NCBI RefSeq assembly: GCF_900101815.1
Contig: NZ_FNAO01000004.1
Span: forward strand, 1-64,000
DNA: 64,000 nt
Direction: 5' to 3'
From: Pricia antarctica
GTDB taxonomy: Bacteria > Bacteroidota > Bacteroidia > Flavobacteriales > Flavobacteriaceae
This document shows positions 52,842 to 62,265 of this stretch, in pieces. The position numbers and the translations under genes are program-made. Every line of letters begins with the position of its first letter. The stretch's first letter is position 1. Under the pieces are notes generated by a model. That model was not told where the DNA came from and searched no databases. It saw only the letters and a list, made by a program, of their open reading frames with translations.

Positions 52842-53606
52842 TCAAAATTTCTCAAAAACCCCCAACCCAAATAATGCAAAATCATATTTGACCGGATCAA
52901 CGGAATCGAGCTTGCGCAGGCTTTTGTCAAGTTCGGCAAGGGCTTTGGCGTCGTTCTGTTTCCGCTTGAGCAGTTTTAGCTTTCTAGCGACAGTACCGGA
53001 ATGTACATCAAGGGGGCAGGATAAGTGTTCCGTTCCGATACCTTTCCAAAGACCGAAATCCACGCCCGTAGTATCCGGTCGAACCATCCATCGGAGAAAC
53101 ATGTTGATCCGTTTGGCAGCGGAGCCTTTTAGCGGGTCACTGACATGTTTTTGGGTACGGTTGGGGTGGGGGAGTTCGAAGAATATTTGTTTAAAGGAGG
53201 ATATGGCCGATTGTAGGAAAGCATCTTGATCGTTTTTCGCGAATACGGCTTCCAGTCCACCATGGTGGGTATATATGTTCTTTAGACTTTTGACAAAATA
53301 GGAGGCATCCCGCCCATTGAACGTACGATGTACGAAGCCGGATAGTTTTTCGAGATCAACTTCTTGATGGCTCGTTACAAAATCAAAGGGAGCATTGTCC
53401 ATTAGCTCCATCAATCGGGTCGCGTTGTTTATGATGCTTTTTCGGTTGCCCCACGCAATGGTCGCGGTCAGAAAGGCACTGATTTCGATATCCTCTTTTT
53501 TGGAAAAACGGTGGGGAATCTGGAGGGGGTCGCTCTCCAAAAACCTGGGGTGTTCATATTGATGGACTTTGACATCGAGAAAATCCTTGAGTTCCGTTTT
53601 CGTCAT
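52842..53606 (-). CDS. TIGR02757 family protein
   Basis: From ATG 53606 the product has 254 residues. Landmarks are DPLQIPHRFSKKEDIEISAF, a helical middle, KGSAAKRINMFLRWMVRPD and LDVHSGTVARKLKLLKRKQN. The pattern is a helix-hairpin-helix-like alpha-helical fold as in DNA glycosylase relatives, consistent with TIGR02757, which has no established function. The frame extends to 53654, but the shorter start fits the family N-terminus. Confidence 0.85.
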   Translation of the reverse strand: MTKTELKDFLDVKVHQYEHPRFLESDPLQIPHRFSKKEDIEISAFLTATIAWGNRKSIINNATRLMELMDNAPFDFVTSHQEVDLEKLSGFVHRTFNGRDASYFVKSLKNIYTHHGGLEAVFAKNDQDAFLQSAISSFKQIFFELPHPNRTQKHVSDPLKGSAAKRINMFLRWMVRPDTTGVDFGLWKGIGTEHLSCPLDVHSGTVARKLKLLKRKQNDAKALAELDKSLRKLDSVDPVKYDFALFGLGVFEKF

Positions 53607-53750
53607 TTTTTTATTGGGAAAAGCTATACACGAATTAGTATTACTACTTTTCAATATTTTATCAATCTAATCCTCAGGGTTTCTGGAAAACAGCCAGCCG
53701 ATAGGCCGATATGAAATTTGGCATCTCGACTGCGCTCGATGTGACATTAA

Positions 53751-54428
53751 TTACGCAACAACTTCTTTGTTAACGATCATTCCATCTACCATAGTGAGTT
53801 TTCTGTCGGCCATATCGGCCAGTTGCTCGTTATGGGTCACGATGACGAAGGTTTGTCCGAATTGGTCGCGAAGGTCGAAAAAGAGGCGATGCAGATTGTC
53901 CGCACTTTCGGAGTCGAGGTTTCCACTGGGCTCGTCGGCGAAAATGATCGAGGGGTCGTTGACCAAGGCCCGCGCCACGGCGACCCGTTGCTGCTCACCG
54001 CCCGAGAGTTCGTTCGGTTTGTGGCCATACCGCTTTGAAAGGCCCAAAAAATCAAGGAGCTCCTTGGCCTTGGTTTCCGCTTGGGCTTTCGACGTGTTTT
54101 TTATAAATGCGGGAATGCAGACATTTTCAAGTGCCGTAAACTCCGGCAGCAATTGATGAAACTGAAAGATAAAGCCGATATGCTCGTTTCGGAAGCGGGC
54201 CAAATCTTTATCGGATAAAGTATTGGTAGCTACACCGTTAATCAGCAGTTCACTTTCTTTGGGATTCGAAGGCCCGTCCAAAGTGCCCAGAATCTGCAAT
54301 AATGTAGTCTTCCCCGCGCCGGAAGTACCCACAATAGAGACGATTTCCTTTTTTTGGATGTGCAGGTCTACGCCCTTAAGCACCTGAAGATTCCCGTAAT
54401 ATTTTTGAATGTTTTTGGCCCTGATCAT
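53751..54428 (-). CDS. ABC transporter ATP-binding protein (LolD/MacB-like)
   Basis: A 225-residue ATPase subunit. Walker A is [20 protein letters not shown], the Q-loop is [12 protein letters not shown], the signature [15 protein letters not shown], Walker [16 protein letters not shown], and the H-loop VTHNEQ. The [14 protein letters not shown] segment is typical of LolD-class proteins that drive lipoprotein release or MacB-type export. Its permease partner is not adjacent. It is divergent from folE. Confidence 0.9.
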   Translation of the reverse strand: MIRAKNIQKYYGNLQVLKGVDLHIQKKEIVSIVGTSGAGKTTLLQILGTLDGPSNPKESELLINGVATNTLSDKDLARFRNEHIGFIFQFHQLLPEFTALENVCIPAFIKNTSKAQAETKAKELLDFLGLSKRYGHKPNELSGGEQQRVAVARALVNDPSIIFADEPSGNLDSESADNLHRLFFDLRDQFGQTFVIVTHNEQLADMADRKLTMVDGMIVNKEVVA

Positions 54429-54537
54429 AATTGATTTTTGGAAAAGGAATTGAAGCGATCTCCTTTAAAATTCAAAAATACTAAAAACAATACATTGAAA
54501 AAGATGATATACGATTCTGTTGATTGAAAAGATTATC

Positions 54538-54568
54538 TTGTAACCTACGGATTAAATGCATATTTTTG
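54538..54568 (+). promoter_or_regulatory. Probable housekeeping promoter of folE
   Basis: The -7 element TATTTTTG (54561-54568) fits TAnnTTTG, with TTG (54538-54540) 20 bases upstream as -33 box. The predicted leader before ATG 54612 is short, about 35-40 bases. Confidence 0.5.
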
Positions 54569-54611
54569 TTCAACATTAATCCAAAAAGAATAAACAAAAT
54601 AATTTTAGCCT

Positions 54612-55211
54612 ATGTCCCCTTACACTAATCTTGAGGAATACAACATTGAAATTGCCAATGATGTAAAAAAAAGCTACTCCAAAATAATTGACGAACTTGG
54701 TGAGGACGTCAATCGAGAGGGACTCGAAAAAACTCCGGAAAGAGCAGCTAAAGCCATGATGTTCCTGACGCAGGGCTACAAACAAGATGCCGTCGAAATC
54801 TTAAAAAGTGCCATGTTCGCGGAAAGTTATGATGAGATGGTCATTATTAAGGATATTGAGCTTTATTCGCTCTGCGAGCATCATTTATTGCCTTTTTTTG
54901 GTAAGGCCCATGTAGCCTATATTCCCAATGGTCATATTGTCGGACTGAGTAAAATTCCCCGTGTGGTTGATGTTTTTGCCCGCAGGTTGCAGGTACAGGA
55001 ACGTTTGACCCACGACATTTTGGAATGTATCAATAATACGCTAAAACCAAAAGGGGTTGCCGTAGTCATAGAGGCGGCCCACATGTGCATGATGATGCGT
55101 GGCGTTCAAAAACAGAATTCTGTTACAACAACATCGGGATTTCGAGGTCAATTCGAGAAAATCGAGACCCGGAACGAGTTTCTGAAATTGATAAGTTCGA
55201 ATCTTTCATGA
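54612..55211 (+). CDS. folE: GTP cyclohydrolase I
   Basis: A 199-residue FolE. The motif [20 protein letters not shown] lies near residue 37; the zinc ligands are in [20 protein letters not shown] and [12 protein letters not shown]. It converts GTP to dihydroneopterin triphosphate, the first step of folate synthesis. The gene is followed 120 bases later by a small membrane-protein gene on the same strand. A Bacteroidota-type promoter lies directly upstream. Confidence 0.96.
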   Translation: MSPYTNLEEYNIEIANDVKKSYSKIIDELGEDVNREGLEKTPERAAKAMMFLTQGYKQDAVEILKSAMFAESYDEMVIIKDIELYSLCEHHLLPFFGKAHVAYIPNGHIVGLSKIPRVVDVFARRLQVQERLTHDILECINNTLKPKGVAVVIEAAHMCMMMRGVQKQNSVTTTSGFRGQFEKIETRNEFLKLISSNLS

Positions 55212-55331
55212 CAAGTGCAGATTGTAGTTCAAAAAAAATTTGGTGTTTAGTGAAAAAAGTACTTTTTGCTTACTTCCCATTATTTTCTGGTACTGTTATT
55301 GCTTTTATAGCCGGAAGTCTTAATTTTCACC

Positions 55332-55634
55332 ATGTCCAAAACAGAAGACAACAAATATAAAAAGCTGCTGCTCTGCCTAGTACTTGATGGTATTGGCATG
55401 CTCTCTTTCGCCATTCCCTTTATCGGTGAATTTTCCGATATTATTTGGGCACCGATTGCCGGCTGGCTCATGACACGTTTATACAAGGGCAAAATAGGTC
55501 AAGGTGCAGGTATTATAACCTTTATCGAAGAAATCATTCCGGGCCTTGATGTTATTCCCACTTTTACCCTCATGTGGGTCTATACCTATGTATTCAAACA
55601 GGCGCCAAAAAGCAGAACTATTGAGGTAAAGTAG
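55332..55634 (+). CDS. Small conserved membrane protein of unknown function
   Basis: A 100-residue protein with two hydrophobic segments, LLLCLVLDGIGMLSFAIPFI and PTFTLMWVYTYVF, flanking a middle part EFSDIIWAPIAGWLMTRLYK and FIEEIIPGLDVIPTF. It starts at ATG 55332. Conserved-looking glycine and proline positions resemble small flavobacterial membrane proteins. No function can be given. It may share the folE transcript. Confidence 0.75.
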   Translation: MSKTEDNKYKKLLLCLVLDGIGMLSFAIPFIGEFSDIIWAPIAGWLMTRLYKGKIGQGAGIITFIEEIIPGLDVIPTFTLMWVYTYVFKQAPKSRTIEVK

Positions 55635-55648
55635 TAAATAGCTATATT

Positions 55649-56485
55649 TTAGACCATTCCGAGCCGAATGCCCATGCTTACCATTTCCGAAGAGGATTTG
55701 GAGCCTGTCTTGTGCAACATATTCTGCCGATGGTTATCGACGGTCTTGGTAGATATATGCAACAGCGAAGCGATCTGTTTGCTGCCATGACCTTTGGTCA
55801 ACAACTGTAAAATTTCCTTTTCCCGACGCGTTAACCTAGGGGGAGTAAATTCGGTTTGGGATAGGGTATTTGCGTTTAAACAGTAAAATTGTTGACAAAT
55901 ATGCTCCTTTTGGTTTAAAATAGTCATCATGGGTTCTCCTTGGCTTTTAATATGGGAAATATCGGTAACCAGTACCAGCCCATATACAATTTTGTAATTT
56001 TCATTCATAATAACTTCCGGGTATTGCACCATAATCCAATAATAGTCCCCCAGAGCATTTAGCATCCGGAAGAAAAGAGTGACTTTTAGATCGCCCATTG
56101 CCCTACGGCCGTCGTACAATTCAATCCAAAATCGACTGAATGCCAGTATTTTGTTTAAATCTTCGGGATGGGTGACCCCATGCAATTGTAATTGCTCAAG
56201 AGATGAAAATCTTTCATTTGTAAAAGGGGTAAGAGAGTCTACATCGCCGCCGGAAGCACAGTGTTTCCCTTTCGGAAAATCCAAAATAAACCAAAAGTAC
56301 CGACCTAAGGCCAATTTTTCAAAACTTTGGATAAGGGGAACAAAATAGGGCAGAGGGTCTATACAATCAGTTCCGCTTTTGTCCGTAGCAAGTCCGGAAC
56401 GGAAGGTATGATAATCCATGGGAGCGAGCACTTTGATATCGGTATGCATAGGCAAAAGGGGTGAAAAACCTTTCCGAATCGTCAT
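55649..56485 (-). CDS. LuxR-type transcriptional regulator with PAS-like sensor domain
   Basis: A 278-residue regulator (or 266 if started at ATG 56449). The N-terminal 200 residues form a PAS-like sensor region with GVTHPEDLNKILAFSRFWIE and KVTLFFRMLNALGDYYWIMV. The C-terminal LuxR/GerE helix-turn-helix is LTRREKEILQLLTKGHGSKQ, followed by IASLLHISTKTVDNHRQNML. No receiver domain or sensor-kinase partner is present, so it is a one-component regulator. A perfect palindrome lies 23 bases upstream of the first ATG. Ligand and targets are unknown; the collagen-like gene diverges from it. Confidence 0.88.
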   Translation of the reverse strand: MTIRKGFSPLLPMHTDIKVLAPMDYHTFRSGLATDKSGTDCIDPLPYFVPLIQSFEKLALGRYFWFILDFPKGKHCASGGDVDSLTPFTNERFSSLEQLQLHGVTHPEDLNKILAFSRFWIELYDGRRAMGDLKVTLFFRMLNALGDYYWIMVQYPEVIMNENYKIVYGLVLVTDISHIKSQGEPMMTILNQKEHICQQFYCLNANTLSQTEFTPPRLTRREKEILQLLTKGHGSKQIASLLHISTKTVDNHRQNMLHKTGSKSSSEMVSMGIRLGMV

Positions 56486-56507
56486 TGTCCTCAGGCGTAC
56501 TTAAAAT

Positions 56508-56523
56508 TAGGGAAAAATCCCTA
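56508..56523. promoter_or_regulatory. Perfect palindrome upstream of the LuxR-type regulator
   Basis: TAGGGA (56508-56513) and TCCCTA (56518-56523) flank AAAA, giving a 16-base hyphenated palindrome. It lies between the regulator and the divergent collagen-like gene, suiting an operator for autoregulation, though this is unproven. Confidence 0.5.
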
Positions 56524-56851
56524 TATCTTTTGCATTTTCCTTCACATATATTTATCAAATAAATTCTCCCCCCTAAGTATTGTAATTTTTGTAATAGGAG
56601 AATCCTCACATGTACCTTCAATTAGAATTAACTGGTAACTTGAGGTAATAATGTACCGAATGAACGGTAAGATTATCTAAATGTACAAAGTTTCCCACCC
56701 ATTGCACAATATCGATTTACGATCCGTCTTTGACAATCTATTTTCGTGCAATATAAAAACAAACAATTTGTAAACGAGGGCAATGAAACCTGTAAAATTT
56801 CCACTTGTTATTCTCTTTTGCGATTGTTGAAACGCAAATCAAATCTAAAAG
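56524..56851. other. 328-base upstream region of the collagen-like gene
   Basis: No gene is supported here. A weaker inverted repeat, TACCTTCAA (56610-56618) against TTGAGGTA (56640-56647), is visible. Together with the palindrome at 56508 it marks the region as regulatory for the divergent genes. Confidence 0.4.
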
Positions 56852-57670
56852 ATGAAAATTATGAAAGCAACAATGAACTTTTTAAAAAACGGGCTGATAG
56901 TATTGGTCCTCATCGCTGCCTCGTGCACCAAGGATTCGGTAGACGGACCAGCGGGTCCGACGGGCCCCCAAGGGGAACAAGGCCTAAACGGGGAACAAGG
57001 GGTTCCAGGAGAAAAAGGAGATCCCGGTGCTGCGGGAATAGATGGGGAGGCTTTGGGTGTGCCCGGTCCTCAAGGAGACGTCGGTGCAACCGGCCCACAA
57101 GGCCCCACTGGCCCTAAGGGAGATACAGGCGCGACTGGTGCTCAAGGGCTTCCTGGAGTGAATGGCCAAGACGGTGACGACGGGCAGGATGGGCAAGATG
57201 GGCAAGATGGTGAGGACAGCAACATGAGTGCACGTTCTGTAGTAGTTAATCCCCTAATATTTAGTGAGGATACTTATTTCGAAACCGCTGTTTCCATCGC
57301 GAATAATGAAGTGGTTCTCGGCTACATACAGAGCAGGTTAGATACCGGCCAATTCTATCCTGGAACTTGGTATGCGATCCCGACCCCAAAATTTGTCGGT
57401 TTTCATTTTGTGGATTATGTCATTACCACTAGTTGGGACAATGACAGTTTTCGTTTTGATATGTTCGAAACGGATGGTAGTTTAAAGTTTATACCCGCTG
57501 GGAGAAGCATCGATATAAACGCATTGAAGCTTATCATCATTACCGTAAATCCCGTAGCTGTGGCAAAAACAACACCTACGGAGGCCGTAGTTTCCCGACT
57601 TGAAAACAGTCGGGTTGACATTAACGATTATGAAGCGGTGTCCAAATACTTCGGCATCGACGTAAATTAA
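56852..57670 (+). CDS. Collagen-like Gly-X-Y repeat lipoprotein
   Basis: A 272-residue protein with a lipobox at LVLIAASCTKD (Cys25). A collagen-like stretch from about residue 32 to 122 comprises 30 Gly-X-Y triplets with one single-residue break after GEA (12 + 18 triplets); examples are GPAGPTGPQGEQ and GPTGPKGDTGATGAQ. Acidic triplets GQD/GED end the stretch. A C-terminal globular domain of about 150 residues follows (RSVVVNPLIFSEDTYFETAV to the end), beta-rich and without cysteines. Bacterial collagens form triple helices and often act as stalks on the surface. An orphan gene divergent from the LuxR-type regulator. Lipidation suggests an outer-membrane or surface anchor. Confidence 0.87.
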   Translation: MKIMKATMNFLKNGLIVLVLIAASCTKDSVDGPAGPTGPQGEQGLNGEQGVPGEKGDPGAAGIDGEALGVPGPQGDVGATGPQGPTGPKGDTGATGAQGLPGVNGQDGDDGQDGQDGQDGEDSNMSARSVVVNPLIFSEDTYFETAVSIANNEVVLGYIQSRLDTGQFYPGTWYAIPTPKFVGFHFVDYVITTSWDNDSFRFDMFETDGSLKFIPAGRSIDINALKLIIITVNPVAVAKTTPTEAVVSRLENSRVDINDYEAVSKYFGIDVN

Positions 57671-57689
57671 AATGGTCACACCATAAACA

Positions 57690-57860
57690 ATGCAGAATAA
57701 ACACACCTCTGAATTTAATAAACTCAACACTGGTGTTCATAACAAATGGGAAAAAAATGTGGGTGATGATCAAAGCATCATGGCAATTTCGAGAGTAGGA
57801 AAAACCTTTTTTAGAATAAACCAAGATACAAGGCTAGTGGAAAAGAATGAAGAAGCATAG
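57690..57860 (+). CDS. Possible small protein of unknown function (56 residues)
   Basis: An ATG frame of 56 codons begins MQNKHTSEFNKLNTGVHNKW and ends LVEKNEEA. It has a balanced, polar composition, with no signal, membrane helix or known motif, and starts 20 bases after the collagen-like gene. The gap from 57671 to 57952 otherwise has no candidate. It may be real, a fragment or chance. Confidence 0.35.
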   Translation: MQNKHTSEFNKLNTGVHNKWEKNVGDDQSIMAISRVGKTFFRINQDTRLVEKNEEA

Positions 57861-57952
57861 AAAATTGTAAACTTCTGCGCACTTCGGATACGGTGCGGGA
57901 AATGTCATGTTATAGCCTAAACTAGATGGTATCGAGTACACATTGAAACGCT

Positions 57953-60031
57953 ATGAACACAAAAAAGTGCATTCTAATTCAATGGGTGATTTTAGCCTCC
58001 TTTTTCATCCTTCAGGCGCAAGACGACCCTTATTTGTGGTTGGAAGAGGTGGAGGGCGAAAAAGCTTTGGCATTTGTCGGCGAACAATCCAAGGCCACAT
58101 TCGATAGTCTCAGTAAGGAAAAAGAATATAAAAATATTTACGATAATTCCCTGAAAATCTACAATTCACCGGATAAAATTCCCTATCCAACCATATACGG
58201 CGATTTCATTTATAACTCTTGGAAGGACAAAGATCACGAAAGGGGCATTTGGCGTAGAATGTCCAAAACCGAATATTTACGTAAAGATACGGTTTGGGAA
58301 GTTCTTCTGGACTTGGACCAAATGACCAAAAATGATTCCATACCATGGGTTTTTGCAGGTGCCACCGGGTTATACCCCAAGTATGATCGGTTTCTTGTAA
58401 GTCTTTCCAAAGGCGGAGTAGATGCCGCTGTTGTCAGGGAATTCGACCCCACCACCAAAAGTTTTTTACAAGATGGGTTTTTTATCGATGAGGCCAAAAG
58501 CGATGTCGCTTTTCTTGATGAAAACACGGTCATGGTTTCGACTGATTTTGGGGAGAACACAATGACCACCTCAGGATATGCTAGGCAGGTCAAGTTATGG
58601 AATAGAGGAACTTTATTGAAGGACGCCAAATTGATCTATGAAGGAGATAGTAAGGATGTTGGCTGTTTTGGTTATGTGCTGAGAGATGACACTGTGAACT
58701 ATCCTATAATCCTAAATTATCACACCACTTTTACGGGAAGTGCTTTTCTATGGATGGATGACAAAGCCGTCAAGCTCGATGTGCCCGAGGATTGTAATAT
58801 TCAAGGTATCCTGAATAATCAGCTTATCCTCGACCTTAAATCAGATTGGGAGGTCCAAGAAAGAATATATCCGCAAGGTTCTTTGATCAGCCTAAACTTA
58901 CCTGATCTATTGGAGGGGAAAAAAGAAATTCAACTCATACTGCAACCTGATGAGTTTTCTAGTATATCGCAAGTGTCACAAACGCAAAATAAACTGCTAG
59001 TTAATGTATTAAGGAATGTGATCGGTGAATTGCATATCTATTCTTTCGATAAGGATAAATGGGAACAAAAAAAAGTTCCAACTATGGATTTTGGGACTAT
59101 TTATATCATTGAATCCGATGCATCTTCTGACATTTATTTTTGTCAGTACGAGAATTTCTTGCATCCATCCACCTTATATGTAGCGGATGCAACCGAAAAT
59201 TCATTGAAACCCTATACATCTCTTCCCACATATTTTGACGGAAGCAAGTATGAGGTAAGGCAATTCAAGTCAACTTCAAAGGATGGGACTTTGGTGCCCT
59301 ATTTTGTAGTCTCCGCCAAGAACATAAAAAATGATGGGAATAATCCGACCCTACTTTATGGCTACGGTGGATTTGAGATTCCGGTGGCCCCATTTTATGC
59401 CGGAACTTTTGGCACTTCATGGTTGGATAGTGGAGGGGTCTTTGTTCTCGCAAATATTCGCGGCGGGGGCGAGTATGGCCCTATGTGGCATCAGGCAGGA
59501 ATAAAGGAGAAAAGACAGAACGTCTTTGATGACTTCTATTCCGTGGCCGAAAATTTGATTTCGAAAAAAATTACGTCTCCCCGACATTTAGGCATAATGG
59601 GCGGAAGTAACGGCGGTTTGCTCGTCGGGACCGCCTTTACGCAAAGACCGGAATTGTTCAACGCAGTGGCTTGCCTAAATCCTCTGCTAGATATGCAGCG
59701 TTATTCAAAATTGCTGGCAGGAGCAAGCTGGATAGGGGAATACGGAGATCCCGATAAACCTGAAGAATGGGCATACCTTCAAAAATACTCCCCGTACCAG
59801 AATCTAAAGAAAGAAGTACAATATCCAGATGTTTACTTCTTTACCGCCACAACCGACGATCGTGTTCATCCGGGCCATGCGCGCAAGATGGCGGCCAAAA
59901 TGATTGATTTGGGACATAAAGTCTACTTTTACGAAAATACAGAAGGTGGGCATGCTGGATCTTCGACCAACGAACAAAGGGCGACGGAAGATGCCATGCT
60001 ATTTTCTTATTTTCTGATGAAATTGAACTAA
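57953..60031 (+). CDS. Prolyl oligopeptidase family serine peptidase (secreted)
   Basis: A 692-residue S9A-type peptidase with signal peptide (CILIQWVILASFFILQAQ). It opens DDPYLWLEEVEGEKALAFV as in prolyl oligopeptidases. A seven-bladed propeller region of about 340 residues follows. The alpha/beta hydrolase domain has LLYGYGGFEIPVAPFY, the nucleophile LGIMGGSNGGLLVGTAFTQR, an aspartate in FTATTDDRVHPGHA and the histidine in TEGGHAGSSTNEQR. It cleaves short peptides after proline in the periplasm. The frame is undamaged, in contrast to genes immediately downstream. Confidence 0.93.
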   Translation: MNTKKCILIQWVILASFFILQAQDDPYLWLEEVEGEKALAFVGEQSKATFDSLSKEKEYKNIYDNSLKIYNSPDKIPYPTIYGDFIYNSWKDKDHERGIWRRMSKTEYLRKDTVWEVLLDLDQMTKNDSIPWVFAGATGLYPKYDRFLVSLSKGGVDAAVVREFDPTTKSFLQDGFFIDEAKSDVAFLDENTVMVSTDFGENTMTTSGYARQVKLWNRGTLLKDAKLIYEGDSKDVGCFGYVLRDDTVNYPIILNYHTTFTGSAFLWMDDKAVKLDVPEDCNIQGILNNQLILDLKSDWEVQERIYPQGSLISLNLPDLLEGKKEIQLILQPDEFSSISQVSQTQNKLLVNVLRNVIGELHIYSFDKDKWEQKKVPTMDFGTIYIIESDASSDIYFCQYENFLHPSTLYVADATENSLKPYTSLPTYFDGSKYEVRQFKSTSKDGTLVPYFVVSAKNIKNDGNNPTLLYGYGGFEIPVAPFYAGTFGTSWLDSGGVFVLANIRGGGEYGPMWHQAGIKEKRQNVFDDFYSVAENLISKKITSPRHLGIMGGSNGGLLVGTAFTQRPELFNAVACLNPLLDMQRYSKLLAGASWIGEYGDPDKPEEWAYLQKYSPYQNLKKEVQYPDVYFFTATTDDRVHPGHARKMAAKMIDLGHKVYFYENTEGGHAGSSTNEQRATEDAMLFSYFLMKLN

Positions 60032-60079
60032 TGGGATAGTTCTCCGCCAAAATCGATGATGGCCACCTCGGTAACAAGA

Positions 60080-60354
60080 ATGGATAAGCCCTCGGGATGC
60101 GATGCAACAATTGGATATTCCGCCCATAATATTATGTACAATTCCAAAGTGGAAGGCGGGTAACCCATAACAAATTGGCCGCTTCGATAGCCCGTATCGA
60201 TATCGTTCTACACGGCCAAGGGTCTATACTCGAAAACAGTACCATTAAAGACAGTGGCTCCTGGGGCATTGATTTTGTACAGGGCGGAAATAGCTTGACG
60301 GATACGAACAATACCTTCGTCAACAATGAAGACGGCAACATAGTACCCAACTAA
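60080..60354 (+). pseudogene. C-terminal remnant of a right-handed beta-helix-like protein
   Basis: Two frames give related, non-overlapping pieces. The first reads SGCDATIGYSAHNIMYNSKV and then hits a stop near 60161. After a shift the second reads ILENSTIKDSGSWGIDFVQG and NNTFVNNEDGNIVPN before a stop at 60352-60354. The Asn/Gly-rich turns (NNTF, GNSL, SGSWGI) are those of parallel beta-helix coils. No start or upstream coils remain, so the bulk was lost. Only the C-terminal cap looks preserved. Confidence 0.55.
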
Positions 60355-60633
60355 TCTTATTAGGAAAACAATAATACTTTCGTATGACTATTGGAATAAC
60401 TTTGGCCAGATAAACCTAACGGTCTTGGGTTCCTTCTGATTTAATAGGCTCAATGAACATAAGGGAATCCTAAAATTATACTCATTGTACCTTTGATATC
60501 ATGGTAGTATTCCCCATTTGCTTATTAAAGGTTGAGAATCCCATTCTGAAAAGAATTTAGATTTCGAATTGTCTACTTTGAATGAGTCATTCGTTGAAAT
60601 ACAAGTCGATGTATAACATAGTATTGGAAACTT

Positions 60634-61546
60634 ATGAATGCCATAACAAAGTACCAAAACACAAGGGCCAAACTCTTTGAGGAATTTCATACTACGGCCC
60701 AATCCAAATATCTTGAAACGATAGGTCCGTTCGGTCAAATCCACTATTTGGAATCAGGCCAAGGAACCCCTTTAGTCTTGGTTCATGGAGGGCTTGGCCA
60801 TTCTAGCGAGTGGATACCCATTCTTAAGCCTTTGTCGGAACGGTATCGCCTATTTATTGTTGACCGGCCCGGCCTTGGCCTCACGAGCCCAATGGAAAAT
60901 CAAGGAATCGGTTTTCGGCAAAACTCAACGGCATTCATCCACACGTTTATGAAAGGAATCGGGGTACCAAAAGCTATCCTCCTCGGTAGCTCGATGGGCG
61001 GATATTTTAGCATTTGTTTTGCGCTGGAATATCCTTGGAAAGTTGAAAAACTGCTCTTGATAGGAGCACCGGCGGGGGTTGAAACGTTGGATTCCCGCCC
61101 TGTTGCGGGCATTAGGTACTAAAGGGCTAAATAAAATACTCATCAAGACCCTGACACGGCCCAGCATTGCAGGTCATAAAAAAATTCATAAAAAACTACT
61201 GGTCGCCGATATATCAAAAATTTCAAAAAACTATCTGGAGCATAGCTGCGAAAATCATCAGCTACCAGGCGCTCTTGATTCCATGACCGATATGTTGCAA
61301 AGTGTTTTGACGTATAGGGGATGGCGGAAGAAATTGTGTCTTATAAATGAATTGAAATATGTCAAAATGCCCGTACATTTTATATGGGGCGATCAAGATG
61401 CCTTTGAATCCCCGGAAACCGGCAAACAAAAAGCATCCCAAATTTCCGGAAGTACTTTTGATACGATTCAAAATGCGGGACATAGTCCTTGGTTGGATCA
61501 ACCTGGCTTATGTGCTTGCCTAATCCTCAATAGACTTGGCCAATAA
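60634..61546 (+). pseudogene. Alpha/beta hydrolase interrupted by a single-base insertion
   Basis: Two overlapping frames together cover one complete hydrolase. The first (60634-61122) has the N-terminus MNAITKYQNTRAKLFEEFHT, FGQIHYLESGQGTPLVLVHG and the nucleophile elbow LGSSMGGYF. The second, from about 61085, continues RWIPALLRALGTKGLNKILI, with the acid in IWGDQDAFESP and the histidine in IQNAGHSPWLDQP. Removing one A from the run at 61082-61084 rejoins the frames as GAPAGVERWIPALL, giving about 303 residues. Either a recent frameshift, a phase-variable homopolymer or a sequencing error. The substrate is unknown. Confidence 0.75.
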
Positions 61547-62024
61547 TAATATTGGTTCAACATAGTGATTCTTTTTCCTTAGAGTCGTGAGGAAGATAGA
61601 ATTTTTGAAAAGTGGGTATTGAATTTACCTTGCAAGAGCAGCTTCCTTGGATGATTTCCAAAAAAAAGGAAGTACCAGTGTGATACGTCCCTTTTTGCCC
61701 TTGTAGAAATCGGATATTATAATAAAAAGCCCTAAATTACTTAAGGTTTTTTTTGTGCTCTGAGCGGGCACTAGACTATCGAGATGGGCAAAAAAATTTT
61801 AAATTTTTACGACTTTGTTGAGAACAATCTAAATTTCAACTATTCAAGGTAAATGAAATACATTTCACGGAATATGATTGCCCTATTGAGGTAGCTATAT
61901 TTCGGTTGGCGAGATGTTAAAGGATGTATTTAACATAGGTTGCCATGATTTCAGCTTTAAGCGCAGCGGATCCGTTAAAATTGTATAATTTTAATTCGTC
62001 GATAGACTGAATCATGTAGAATTA
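61547..62024. other. 478-base non-coding region in a decayed stretch
   Basis: No gene is supported. An imperfect hairpin, CCCTAA (61730s) to TTAAGG with a T-run after it, looks like a decayed terminator. It is followed by TGCTCTGAGCGGGC, which resembles the end of a minus-strand tRNA, but the rest of a tRNA is absent. Confidence 0.4.
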
Positions 62025-62234
62025 GTGAGTACGCTTCTATACGCCATCCCTAAGACATCTATCCTTGGGACCATCTTGCTTACGGCATGGCTGGGCGGGG
62101 CGGTAGCTACCCATATCATCCATCATGATTCTCATTTCTATTTGCTTTTTCCGGTACTTTTTGAGATGCTCACGTGGCTAAGTATTTGGTTAAGGGATGG
62201 GCAACTTAAAACGATATTCCCTATAAAAAAGTAG
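62025..62234 (+). pseudogene. C-terminal fragment of a DoxX family protein
   Basis: The 69 residues beginning at GTG 62025 match the end of DoxX-like proteins: LLYAIPKTSILGTILLTAWL, GGAVATHIIHHD and the final LSIWLRDGQLKTIFP. The open frame continues seven to ten codons before the GTG with fitting sequence (NHVELVSTLLYA), and then meets a stop. The first two of four membrane helices are missing. A full-length DoxX gene of a different type lies 1 kb further on. Confidence 0.7.
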
Positions 62235-62265
62235 GAGGACGGAACAATCCATAAAATCTAATATC

